A DNA stretch of 55,742 bases. Origin: an uncultured Ruminococcus sp. (lineage in GTDB: Bacteria > Bacillota > Clostridia > Oscillospirales > Ruminococcaceae). The stretch's first letter is position 1; every line of letters starts with the position of its first letter. The notes under the pieces are model-generated. The model was given only the letters and a program-made list of their open reading frames with translations. It searched no databases and had not been told where the DNA came from. Position numbers and translations under genes: made by a program. The stretch covers positions 1 through 55,742 of the forward strand of contig CACZGM010000037.1 of assembly GCA_902780695.1 (NCBI GenBank), written 5' to 3'. Below are positions 1 through 8,148 of the stretch, piece after piece.

Positions 1-557
1 TTAACGGTTCCGTTGATCTTGTCAAGGCTTTCACTGTTTTCTCTGCGCAGCTCCTTCATATTCTCGTTTATTATCTGCAGCTGCCTGCTCTGTTCATCAC
101 GAAGATTTTTTCCGAGTCCCGTAAAACTGTCAACTATGGTCTTGTTAAGATTATCTATTCTGTCATTCAGAGTTGACTGCATTTTCTCGGTAACTATGCT
201 GTTTATCCCGTCAATTCCAGCCTTGCTTTCTTTTCGCATTTCTGCTATATTGGTTCCGATATTGTCAAGAGATTCCTTGACGGTATCACGGGTGTTTTTC
301 TGTTCGTTTTCAAGGTTTTTTCCAAGTATTTCAATGTTCTGCTTAACTACACCGGATACAGAATCGGTCTGTCTGCCGATCTGGTCGAGTACACTCCTGT
401 TCCCGTCCGAATAGTACTCTTTCAGCCGGCTTGTCTGATTATCTATATCACCTGAAATGTCATTTCCTTCACCTTTGTGTTTTTTCAGAAGCAGGACTAT
501 GACTACAGCAAGCATAATTATTATGATAACAGTAAGTATCAAGATAACTATATCCAT
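1..557 (-). CDS. rmuC: DNA recombination protein RmuC, N-terminal part (cut by window edge)
   Basis: The frame stays open from an ATG at 557 to the window edge, so only about 185 N-terminal residues are present. The protein starts MDIVILILTVIIIIML, a single membrane anchor of about 25 residues followed by KKHK. It continues as a long polar helical stretch rich in E, K, N and Q with regular hydrophobic spacing, typical of the coiled coil that precedes the nuclease-like domain of RmuC. The visible end, LDKINGTV, resembles the start of that conserved domain (E/DKI..TV). An AAAGGA ribosome site lies just upstream of the start. RmuC proteins are membrane-tethered and limit recombination at inverted repeats; that role is family knowledge. 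Identification rests on architecture because the catalytic core is outside the window. Confidence 0.75.
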   Translation of the reverse strand, partial: MDIVILILTVIIIIMLAVVIVLLLKKHKGEGNDISGDIDNQTSRLKEYYSDGNRSVLDQIGRQTDSVSGVVKQNIEILGKNLENEQKNTRDTVKESLDNIGTNIAEMRKESKAGIDGINSIVTEKMQSTLNDRIDNLNKTIVDSFTGLGKNLRDEQSRQLQIINENMKELRRENSESLDKINGTV

Positions 558-593
558 TTTTGTTTTCCTTTCTTTTGAAATATTCCTTAAAAC

Positions 594-624
594 AACTGCG
601 AATCCCTTTACAGGACTCGCAGTT
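594..624 (-). terminator. Rho-independent terminator after the GH13 gene
   Basis: Read on the minus strand, AACTGCGA pairs with TCGCAGTT (594-601 with 617-624). There is further TCC/GGA pairing inside, and GTTTTAAGG follows. It lies just after the stop of the GH13 gene and before the rmuC ribosome site, so it ends the 7828-to-630 run of genes. Confidence 0.75.
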
Positions 625-629
625 CTTTG

Positions 630-2492
630 TTACTTTACGAATACTACCGCATAACCAAACGGCTCTACGCTTACCTTTCCGGTTAATTCTTTGCCGTGCG
701 CGACACAGAATGAACGCATTCCTGCAAATTCCCGGATATCTCTTGTTATCTTCTTTTTCGAACGGTTCATTATGATAACGGCCTTTAATCCGAGTTCCTT
801 GTCCTCACGCTCGAAAACAACATATTCGGAAGTCGCTTCCGTAAAACGGATAGTTCCCTTTTCAAACACCTTGTTTGAGCGTCTTATACGTCCGAGTTCG
901 CGTGTAAAGGAGATAAGATCGTCATTTTCGTTTCCCCACGGGTATGTCCCGCGGTTGAACGGATCCTTGTAGCCTTCCTTTCCTGCTTCGTCTGCATAGT
1001 ATATCGACGGAATACCGGGCATGAAGAACTGGAGGACCATAGCGCACTTCATCAGAGAAATACCGTATGAATACTGCTCATTTGACAGCTCGTGCTGTGA
1101 CTGCCATTCGCGTCCGTTCCAGCCGACATCTTCACCGGCAAGCCTTGTTATGGCGCGCTCTGTATCGTGTGTTGACAGAAAATTCATCAATATATCCGTC
1201 GAAGGCTTAGGATAGTGTTCAACTATTGTCATAACTCCGTCAACCAGTATTTTGGGATCTCCGCCTTTGATATAGTTGAGAATAGCCTCCTTGAACGGGT
1301 AATTCATAACGCTGTCAAGCTGACCGCCGATAAGGTAGCGTCTGCGGACACCGTAACTCTCTTTATTGGTAGCATCTTCCCATACTTCACCGTAAATTAC
1401 CTTGTCGCTGCCCTTTGATTTTACCGATTTGTTCAGATTGTCAATGAACTCGTCCGGGAGCTCATCTGCAACGTCAAGTCTCCAGCCGGAGGCACCGAGG
1501 TCTATCCACTTCTGTAAAATTCCGCCTTCTCCGCAGATATAGTTTGTATAAGCGGGATTGTTTTCTATGACATTCGGCAGAGTCGTGATTCCCCACCAGG
1601 ATTCATAAACATTCGGATACTCCATAAAGCTGTACCACTCGCGGTACGGACTTTCGGGATCACGGAAGGCGCCCGTATGCTCACCGTATCTTCCGGTCTT
1701 GTTGAAATAAATCGAATCTGCTCCGGTATGTGAGAAAACACCGTCAAGGATTATGTGAATTCCTTTTGCTTTCGCAGCTTTGCAGAGACTTACAAAATCT
1801 TCTTCCGAACCGAGCAGCGGGTCGATCTTCGAATAGTCGGCTGTGCAGTAACGATGATTTTCGTGGGACTCGAAAATAGGATTCAGATATATCACATTCA
1901 CACCGAGGCTTGCGATATAATCGAGCTTCTGCTCAATACCCTTCAGGTCACCGCCGAAATAATCGTTGTTTGTGATATTACCGCGGCTGTCGGGCTTCCA
2001 GTCGGGCATATCGTCCCAGTCCGTGTGTATTTTGCGGTCATAAGGTATATCGTTGTGCGGCAGACCGCTTTTGGCGAAACGATCGGGGAATATCTGATAC
2101 ATAATCCCGCCCTTGAGCCAATCAGGAGTAGTCATTCCCTGCTCATATACGGTAAGCTGAAAAAGATCACCGTTGTCTATAACTCCCTCACTGGCACCGT
2201 TTTTCTTGATATAGTGGCGGTTGTGATTTATAAGTAGCGAAAAATAGTAATGATGCAGTCCGGTATCGTTCGGACTGTAAACGCAGGAATATCCGGTAAA
2301 TCCATCGGATGAACCGATATTTTCGAGCTTAATGAATCTTTCTTTGAATCCCGGTCTGAACATTACAAGAACAGGTTCTTCCACCATAGTGTCGTCCGGG
2401 AACTTGATCGTAAATTTGCATTCCGATCCTCTCTCTATCGCTCCGAACGGCGTTTTATATTCCTCCGAAAAGCAGTCAAAAACAGGTTTCAT
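630..2492 (-). CDS. GH13 alpha-glucan hydrolase (neopullulanase/cyclodextrinase type)
   Basis: This is a 620-residue alpha-amylase-family enzyme with no signal peptide, so it should act on imported maltodextrins in the cytoplasm. Residues 1-115 form a beta-rich N-terminal domain like those of neopullulanase, cyclodextrinase and maltogenic amylase. The catalytic barrel shows the four classic regions: DGVFSH (250-255), GWRLD with nucleophile D340, GEVWED with acid/base E369, and STHDTE with H442-D443. MYQIFPDRFA (131-140) and NYFGGDL-like NDYFGGDL are further family marks. A short beta domain closes the protein. The ATG at 2492 is preceded by AAGGAGA. It is the last gene of the run and is followed by a terminator. 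The exact specificity (pullulan, cyclodextrin, maltodextrin) cannot be decided from sequence. Confidence 0.9.
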   Translation of the reverse strand: MKPVFDCFSEEYKTPFGAIERGSECKFTIKFPDDTMVEEPVLVMFRPGFKERFIKLENIGSSDGFTGYSCVYSPNDTGLHHYYFSLLINHNRHYIKKNGASEGVIDNGDLFQLTVYEQGMTTPDWLKGGIMYQIFPDRFAKSGLPHNDIPYDRKIHTDWDDMPDWKPDSRGNITNNDYFGGDLKGIEQKLDYIASLGVNVIYLNPIFESHENHRYCTADYSKIDPLLGSEEDFVSLCKAAKAKGIHIILDGVFSHTGADSIYFNKTGRYGEHTGAFRDPESPYREWYSFMEYPNVYESWWGITTLPNVIENNPAYTNYICGEGGILQKWIDLGASGWRLDVADELPDEFIDNLNKSVKSKGSDKVIYGEVWEDATNKESYGVRRRYLIGGQLDSVMNYPFKEAILNYIKGGDPKILVDGVMTIVEHYPKPSTDILMNFLSTHDTERAITRLAGEDVGWNGREWQSQHELSNEQYSYGISLMKCAMVLQFFMPGIPSIYYADEAGKEGYKDPFNRGTYPWGNENDDLISFTRELGRIRRSNKVFEKGTIRFTEATSEYVVFEREDKELGLKAVIIMNRSKKKITRDIREFAGMRSFCVAHGKELTGKVSVEPFGYAVVFVK

Positions 2493-2516
2493 TGTTGGTC
2501 TCCTTCTTTGTTTATA

Positions 2517-3365
2517 TCAGAATATAAGTTCTTCGCCCGTTTGCAGATATTGCAGTCTGTCACCGAGCTTCTGCTTCATTATCCCGTAACCGGTAAGTCC
2601 CGTACAGTGACAGGTATATATCGTCCCGGTATCTATCGTCATTATCTCGTTTACAGTCTTTTCAACATGGTCAACAGAGCAGGACAGCTTTTTCGTAGTG
2701 CTTCCCATAAGGTGAAAACCGCCTATTACTGAAAGTATAGGTGATGCCGGAAAGCGTCTTCTTACAGTCTTGAGGATATTTGTTATACCGCACAGAGAAC
2801 AGCAGGATATCACAACAAGTCCTCCGGTGCGGTCGTTTTCGGGGAAAATGACATAGAACGATTCGTGTTCAAAATCGTCCCGTACAGCTTTTCCGTCCTT
2901 TTTCATATAGAGCTTTTTATCCTCGCAGTAAAACGAAGTGTCCGGATGCTCATTTGACATTGCAAAAAAACCGGTGTCTATCTGCTGAAATTTATTATAT
3001 AGTATAAAATTCTCGGGATGTTCCTCGTAGAGGTAACCGAATTTGTTCATGTGGACGCTGATAAATGACTGCTTAAGGAAATAATCGTTCAGGCACGCTT
3101 TCTTTGCATAGATCCTGACTTCCTTATTGCGTTTGTAGATATCATCCAGTCCGCCGGTATGCGTATAGCTGTTGTGCGAGATCATGACGGCGGCTACGGA
3201 GGAAAGGTTAATACCGAGTCTTTTGGCATTGTACAATATCTTGTCGGACGCGCCTGTGTCTATAAGATAGCGTATCCCCGCATTCTCGACATATAGAGAT
3301 ATCCCGTGCTCGACCCTGAGCTTCTCGGAAGCGCTCGTATTCTCGATAAGTGCTACTATACGCAT
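2517..3365 (-). CDS. Metallo-beta-lactamase-fold protein with degenerate metal site
   Basis: The 282-residue protein has the layout of the COG1237-type MBL proteins, which include enzymes acting on pterin-like phosphates: HGISLYVE, LIDTG (34-38), a first histidine cluster near 63-72, GGFHL and a C-terminal CHCTG. The first cluster reads SHNSYTHTGGL where active relatives have SHxHxDHTGGL, so S66 replaces His and T68 replaces Asp. The later SGCSH motif reads SCCSL, with the His lost. H64, H69 and the histidines of GGFHL and CHCTG remain. With most metal ligands missing it is unlikely to be a standard metallohydrolase; it may be a binding protein or use a different chemistry. It sits 20 bp after the aminotransferase and 24 bp before the GH13 gene, probably in one transcript. 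Confidence 0.8.
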   Translation of the reverse strand: MRIVALIENTSASEKLRVEHGISLYVENAGIRYLIDTGASDKILYNAKRLGINLSSVAAVMISHNSYTHTGGLDDIYKRNKEVRIYAKKACLNDYFLKQSFISVHMNKFGYLYEEHPENFILYNKFQQIDTGFFAMSNEHPDTSFYCEDKKLYMKKDGKAVRDDFEHESFYVIFPENDRTGGLVVISCCSLCGITNILKTVRRRFPASPILSVIGGFHLMGSTTKKLSCSVDHVEKTVNEIMTIDTGTIYTCHCTGLTGYGIMKQKLGDRLQYLQTGEELIF

Positions 3366-3384
3366 TTTATTTCCTTCCGCAGTT

Positions 3385-4548
3385 TTATTTTGTCATCATC
3401 TTTTTTATATTATCCAGTCTGTTAAGCGCTTCATTGAGCGTTTCGTTCTTCTTTGCAAAATGCAGCCTGATATAACGGTTTTCCGGTTCTTTGAAGAAGC
3501 TTGAACCGGGAACTGCACCGACTCCGACACGTTCCGCGAGCTTTTCACAGAAATCAAGGTCATCTTCATATCCGTATTCCGATATATCGATCAGTATATA
3601 ATACGCTCCCTGCGGCACTGTATGCGGTATTCCTATCCTGTCAAGGCCGTCAAGGAACAGACCGCGCTTTTCAGTATATTCTTTCCGCAGCCCGGCATAG
3701 TAATCGTCACCGAATTCAAGTCCGGTGACAGCAGCTTCCTGCAGCGGTGCAGCGGCTCCTACGGTAAGGAAATCGTGTACTTTTCTTGCCGTGTCAGTTA
3801 TTTCCGGTGACGCGATAATGTATCCGAGTCTCCAGCCGGTTATAGAATAAGTCTTTGAGAGTGAGCTGCACTGAATAACACGGTCTTTCATTCCCGGAAG
3901 AGTTGATATATAAACGTGCTTATGAGGTTCGTAAACGATATGTTCATATACTTCGTCAGTAATTATGAAGCTGTCGTATTTTACGGCAAGATCTGCTATG
4001 ATCTTCAGTTCGTCGTATGTGAACACCTTGCCGCAGGGATTTGACGGATTGCAGAGTATCAATGCTTTCGGGTGCAGTCTGAAAGCATCTTCAAGTACCT
4101 CCGGATCAAAACCGAAATCGGGCGGCGTAAGCGGCACATATATAGGCTCGGCACCGGAAAGTATCGTGTCCGCACCGTAATTCTCGTAGAACGGGGAGAA
4201 AACGATCACCTTGTCACCGGGATCGGTCACTGTCATCATCGCAGCCATCATAGCCTCGGTACTGCCGCAGGTAACGACTATCTCCGCATTCGGGTCAATA
4301 TGCTGCCCTGAGAAATGCTCGTATTTCTTCGCGAGCGCCTCACGGAAATTCTGTGCCCCCCATGTTATGGAATACTGGTGAAAATCCTCATGTGCGACCT
4401 GCTCAAGCCGCCGGAGTATCTCTTCGGGCGGTTCGAAATCAGGAAATCCCTGTGACAGATTCACAGCACCGAATTTATTGGATATACGGGTCATTCTGCG
4501 GATTACGGAATCAGTAAAATCCGCGGTTCTTAAAGAAAGTGACGGCAT
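3385..4548 (-). CDS. PLP-dependent class I/II aminotransferase
   Basis: The 387-residue protein is a fold-type I aminotransferase of the AspC/methionine aminotransferase-like group. Visible marks are NLSQGFPDFEPP near the start, the cofactor loop GSTEAMMAA, LCNPSNPCGKV, the ITDEVYEH aspartate that contacts the pyridine nitrogen, and SSLSKTYSITGWRLGY with the Schiff-base lysine and the downstream Arg. A carboxylate-binding Arg appears in RYIRLHFA near the C-terminus. The length is normal for the family. Amino-donor specificity (Asp, Met, aromatic, kynurenine-like) cannot be assigned from sequence. GGAGGGG lies upstream of the ATG. The neighbours (an MBL-fold protein and a 789-residue unknown) do not point to a pathway. 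Confidence 0.88.
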   Translation of the reverse strand: MPSLSLRTADFTDSVIRRMTRISNKFGAVNLSQGFPDFEPPEEILRRLEQVAHEDFHQYSITWGAQNFREALAKKYEHFSGQHIDPNAEIVVTCGSTEAMMAAMMTVTDPGDKVIVFSPFYENYGADTILSGAEPIYVPLTPPDFGFDPEVLEDAFRLHPKALILCNPSNPCGKVFTYDELKIIADLAVKYDSFIITDEVYEHIVYEPHKHVYISTLPGMKDRVIQCSSLSKTYSITGWRLGYIIASPEITDTARKVHDFLTVGAAAPLQEAAVTGLEFGDDYYAGLRKEYTEKRGLFLDGLDRIGIPHTVPQGAYYILIDISEYGYEDDLDFCEKLAERVGVGAVPGSSFFKEPENRYIRLHFAKKNETLNEALNRLDNIKKMMTK

Positions 4549-4569
4549 AAATCATGCCCCTCCATTATG

Positions 4570-6939
4570 TCAGTTATCATCGTCGTCATCGTCAAGCCGT
4601 ACACGGAGTATAGGACTTGCCTTGGACGGACCGAAAAGCGCGTTCATAACGTGCTTTGTCTTGTGTGAAACAGGAAGTCCGTCGGAATCAACAAGGTTTT
4701 CTTCCTTTGAGAAGCCGTCTTCACGCGTGATGCCTTCAAGAATACGCGAAAAATCTGCTTTTTCGGCTTCGCTTGTCTCTATTTCGGTTTTTTCGGAGAA
4801 ATTAATCCCTTTATATGCCGCAACAGCATTTGCTGTGACAGGAGAAACAGGTCGGATAACATCTTCTGCGGACATCTGCCCGTCAACCTCGGTTTTATCT
4901 TCCTCTGTCTTCTGCTCCACACGTTCCTCTATAGCCTGCCGCATCTTCTCATACGGCGAAGGCTCTATGTAACCGTCGGACTGTTTGTTTCTGAATATGT
5001 TATTTTTTCTCGGAGTGAATACTTTAACATCATTGTCCGCGGTTTCGTTTTTTTCCGGTTCTGCGGGATTCTGTACAGCTGTACCGGTCTTTTCCGAAGA
5101 AGACCTCGGCTGTGCGTTTCCCGGCACCATTACCGGAGTACGGTTCTCACTGCCGTTCGGGATAACTACCGTTCCCGTTCTCGGAACATATTCCTGCGCC
5201 ATTGCGGTACCGCCCTTTATTATGCGCGGAAGTCCCTGCGTCCGCGGCGGCGGCTGATAATATCCGCGGTATGCTCCTGTATCCGGGAAGGTCGTCTGCT
5301 GATATGATGCCTGCGGCATTGTATAGGCACTCTGGCTGTACTGGGAAGGATAGCCGTAATTCTGTACACCGGCAGGATCGTATGCCATATTCTGCTGCTT
5401 TATAACGCTGCTTGCGGCAGATGTCTGTCTGCCGCTGTCAGACGTCCTGCTTCTGTCAGCTTCAAAAAGTCTGCGTACTGCGTCCATAGCGGCCTTTTCC
5501 GATTCGGCAAGTGTTGAGGGAGCGGGAGATACCGTTGCGGAGTTTCTGTCCACTTTCTCGAAAACGAAGCGTTTTATCTGCTTCCCGTTTTCGTCTGTCT
5601 GACCGTCATCAGAAATCGAGCCGGCTTTATATTCCGTAAGAGGCTGTTTCTTTGACGAGAACTCGCTTCCACGCGAAAGTCTGATAAATTCGTCAAGCTC
5701 TTTTTCTCCGGCTTTTCCGAGAAGTATCTCGTCTTTAAGATGAAGCTCTTTCTGATACCAGACGGAAAAATCACGCTGGGTAAGATCGACATTCACCCTT
5801 GCCGCCATTTCCTTATATAATGAATCCATTTTGGCATTGACCGTTTCCTTGTCAATGTATATGATTTTTGGCTCATCCCTGTCTTCATCCTGCTCAGCAC
5901 GCTCCGCTGCGGCGGCAATAGCTTCCGCAAGCTCGGGTTCATCTACCTTCATTATTTCAAGACAAGTACCGCCTACACTCTGCACCCGGCTGCAATAGTC
6001 AAAGTTGTAGTCTTCATCGCGTATATAATAGTCTCCGCATCTTGCGCATCTCTGTATATATGCTCCGCTTGCTGCCGAGATATCTATTTCAAGATCAATT
6101 ATAGCTTTAAACGAGCCGGGAACATATATCTGCTGCGGAGCCGCAGTAAGGGACTTTATGATAGTCTTTGCCATGCTGTCGTTCTTATCGGGAATGAATT
6201 TCTTTACGGCTGCAAAAGCATCCATAGCAGTCTTGTCAGAAAGATTAGGATTTTTACGGGATTTATAATTCTCTTTGAACTCAATGTCCTTTAGCTGATT
6301 TCTTGCTATCTCGCGAGCTGCAGAGCCCATAACAAAAGGAGAATTCGGCAGTCTGCCGGCAGTAAATACACCCACGGAAGCTATCTCGGATATCGGGAAG
6401 CCCTGCTCATTTGCGGCGACATTGAACAGCAGATCAAAGTATGTAGCTCTTGATACCGCCTGCTGCGGAGATGTTATGTTAACACCGAAAACAAAATCCG
6501 CCTTTACCTGTGCGTATTCCTGAAGCCGCATAAGATCGACCCATTCATTTATCGCACGGTTATAACGATAATCCGAAAGTCTGCTGAAAATAGCTTTTTC
6601 AAACGAATTCCGGCATTTCATAAAACTCTGCCACAGAGCGTTCACGCTTACACCGCTCTGTTTGCACAGATAATCTATCCAGCAGTCGATAACTATCTTA
6701 TCGAAGGTAGTACGGATATTCTGTTCAAAATATCTGTGACAGCCTGAGATCGAATTTCTGACAGCATACACATCATCAACATTGAATTCTCCGGTTCTCG
6801 CGGCAAGTCTGCACATATCGGTACAGTGCTCCAGAAAGGCGGAAAAATCATATCGGCAAAAATTCATGAGATTGTTAGGATAAAAAATAGTATAGATATC
6901 ATCGGAATTTTTTCCTGCAATATTCAGCTGACGAGCCAT
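4570..6939 (-). CDS. 789-residue protein with Cys4 motif, Tyr/Gln/Pro-rich segment and poly-Asp tail
   Basis: I do not recognise this protein as a characterised family. Residues 1-290 are mainly helical and globular. A probable zinc site follows: C298-x2-C301 (RCARCGDYY) with C316 and C326, resembling the CxxCG..Y...YC elements in uncharacterised clostridial proteins. Residues 330-420 are acidic and helical. Residues 515-575 are a low-complexity Tyr/Gln/Pro/Ser stretch (SQYSQSAYTMPQASYQQ), followed by a long charged, disordered region. The extreme C-terminus is RVRLDDDDDDN. There is no signal peptide or membrane segment, so it is probably cytoplasmic. It lies 61 bp downstream of a five-TM protein gene and just upstream of an aminotransferase. 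The architecture suggests a scaffold or binding protein rather than an enzyme, which is inference. Confidence 0.85.
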   Translation of the reverse strand: MARQLNIAGKNSDDIYTIFYPNNLMNFCRYDFSAFLEHCTDMCRLAARTGEFNVDDVYAVRNSISGCHRYFEQNIRTTFDKIVIDCWIDYLCKQSGVSVNALWQSFMKCRNSFEKAIFSRLSDYRYNRAINEWVDLMRLQEYAQVKADFVFGVNITSPQQAVSRATYFDLLFNVAANEQGFPISEIASVGVFTAGRLPNSPFVMGSAAREIARNQLKDIEFKENYKSRKNPNLSDKTAMDAFAAVKKFIPDKNDSMAKTIIKSLTAAPQQIYVPGSFKAIIDLEIDISAASGAYIQRCARCGDYYIRDEDYNFDYCSRVQSVGGTCLEIMKVDEPELAEAIAAAAERAEQDEDRDEPKIIYIDKETVNAKMDSLYKEMAARVNVDLTQRDFSVWYQKELHLKDEILLGKAGEKELDEFIRLSRGSEFSSKKQPLTEYKAGSISDDGQTDENGKQIKRFVFEKVDRNSATVSPAPSTLAESEKAAMDAVRRLFEADRSRTSDSGRQTSAASSVIKQQNMAYDPAGVQNYGYPSQYSQSAYTMPQASYQQTTFPDTGAYRGYYQPPPRTQGLPRIIKGGTAMAQEYVPRTGTVVIPNGSENRTPVMVPGNAQPRSSSEKTGTAVQNPAEPEKNETADNDVKVFTPRKNNIFRNKQSDGYIEPSPYEKMRQAIEERVEQKTEEDKTEVDGQMSAEDVIRPVSPVTANAVAAYKGINFSEKTEIETSEAEKADFSRILEGITREDGFSKEENLVDSDGLPVSHKTKHVMNALFGPSKASPILRVRLDDDDDDN

Positions 6940-7000
6940 TCAGAAATTCACCTTCTTCCGTTCATAATGTATAAGAGTTATTCATAGACCTCTTCTTCCG

Positions 7001-7828
7001 TCACCGGAGCTCCGCTGAACAGACCCTCTTCCCAACCCTTCCCCCTCTATGGGGAAGGGCTTTTCTCCCAAGCTCTTCCGCCTGTTCAAACATATCGTCG
7101 ATATTTTTGGGGCGTCCGTCTATGAACAGCTCGTTATCCCTGAGCCATTTATAGACTACGGACGACTGATCCATAGTGACAAGTACCTTCTGACTGTACA
7201 GATGCTTGTAGCAGTGCAGATACGGAAGTTCAATATCGTCCTTGGTCTTTTCTACATAATAGCTTGTAAGGCTTCTTTCGTTTCCTGCATCATCTACATA
7301 CATAACAAGCCTGTATGTGTTATCCGGAGAGTAACTGTAAACATCGGAACGCTTTGAGATATCACACTCCGAAAGCTGTAAAAATGTCTGCACGGTAAGG
7401 TTGAAATGCAGCATAGTGAGATAAACGAGAGTTCCGACAACGAACATAAGCAGATAAACAGTGCCGAGAATCGTCTTTAGTGTCTCGTTTGTACCCGCCG
7501 CAAGGAATGTGAACGCACAGACAACTACAGGCGGTATGATAAGATACCACTGTCCGAAGGCAATAATAAGCAGTACAAATGCAAGCAGCGGTGTAAACAA
7601 TACAACGATCCTTGTAATTATCTGCTTTCTTGTATAGAACATGATACCGGCAAATATGAAGTTCACCAGCACATACAGCAGAAACAGCGGTATTTTGTTG
7701 ACCGGTTCAAGATAATACGCAAAAGCCAGCCAGTCAACCATAACAAGGAAAGCCGGAAGTCCGAGCGACAGCAGCGAAACTCCGAGCTTCAACCACCTGT
7801 TCCTTAATATTTCGAGAAATTTATCCAT
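7001..7828 (-). CDS. Five-TM membrane protein with an insertion-altered C-terminus
   Basis: This 275-residue protein of unknown function has about five membrane segments in residues 10-150 (for example KIPLFLLYVLVNFIFAGIMF and IPPVVVCAFTFLAAG). A soluble domain of about 110 residues follows, with SYSPDNTYRLVMYVDDAGN and PYLHCYKHLYSQ. The last 18 residues, LPHRGGRVGKRVCSAELR, are unusually basic and are encoded by a small palindromic insertion and what follows it. Another frame continues past this stop to 6978 and would give a tail AEEGLFSGAPVTEEEVYE, which looks like the original end. The gene has its own promoter (7890-7918) and leads the run that ends with the GH13 gene. Protein biology is unknown. 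Confidence 0.82.
   Translation of the reverse strand: MDKFLEILRNRWLKLGVSLLSLGLPAFLVMVDWLAFAYYLEPVNKIPLFLLYVLVNFIFAGIMFYTRKQIITRIVVLFTPLLAFVLLIIAFGQWYLIIPPVVVCAFTFLAAGTNETLKTILGTVYLLMFVVGTLVYLTMLHFNLTVQTFLQLSECDISKRSDVYSYSPDNTYRLVMYVDDAGNERSLTSYYVEKTKDDIELPYLHCYKHLYSQKVLVTMDQSSVVYKWLRDNELFIDGRPKNIDDMFEQAEELGRKALPHRGGRVGKRVCSAELR
7024..7077 (-). repeat. Small palindromic insertion (MITE/REP-like) with flanking direct repeats
   Basis: A perfect 9-bp stem CCCTTCCCC/GGGGAAGGG occupies 7036-7044 and 7051-7059 with a 6-base loop. On the minus strand the palindromic core is bracketed by two copies of GGAAGAG, at about 7071-7077 and 7024-7030. Removing one repeat copy and the segment between shortens the gene by 47 bases and joins it to an acidic reading frame ending at 6978. 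No second copy was noticed in this window. Confidence 0.6.
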
Positions 7829-7889
7829 CTGTAAACCTTTCTTTTGTCAGGTAATAAGTAGCGGGACGCAAAAAGCCAATATATCTTAT

Positions 7890-7918
7890 ATTTTACACCA
7901 AATCGAATAAAATTTCAA
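7890..7918 (-). promoter_or_regulatory. Sigma-A-type promoter of the 7828 gene
   Basis: Read on the minus strand: -35 TTGAAA (7918-7913), 17-base spacer, -10 TAAAAT (7895-7890). The predicted start gives a leader of about 55 bases. Confidence 0.6.
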
Positions 7919-8102
7919 TAGGTTAAGCGAATTTTTTATAAATTGCCTGAAATTAACGACAGACCGGCTGTTGTTCACGTTCTGTCTCTCTGTGTACACC
8001 GACAGAATGTATTGATATTGTTCATTTGAAAACGATTAGAATAATATATTTTTGGATAAAACAAAGAAAATCAAAAATAGTGATGAAAAAAAAGGCAAAG
8101 TA

Positions 8103-8111
8103 TGGTATAAT
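8103..8111 (+). promoter_or_regulatory. Extended -10 promoter of the PPi-phosphofructokinase gene
   Basis: TGGTATAAT is a perfect -10 hexamer with an upstream TGn element. No good -35 is present at the right distance, as expected for an extended -10 promoter. It lies about 40 bases upstream of the ATG at 8149, which has an AAAGGAAA ribosome site. Confidence 0.6.
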
Positions 8112-8148
8112 ATAAGCAATAATAAGAGTAAATGAAAGGAAAACGTAT

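Larger units (their letters stand above)
7829..8148. other. Divergent intergenic region, 320 bp
   Basis: The region separates the divergent membrane-protein gene and the PPi-phosphofructokinase gene. It holds one promoter in each direction (7890-7918 minus, 8106-8111 plus) and an imperfect inverted repeat GACAGA...TCTGTC around 7959-7987. No coding potential or structured RNA was recognised. Confidence 0.6.

Noticed and set aside
13-414. Plus-strand open frame at the window start
   Set aside because: It is antisense to the rmuC coiled-coil region and has no ribosome site.
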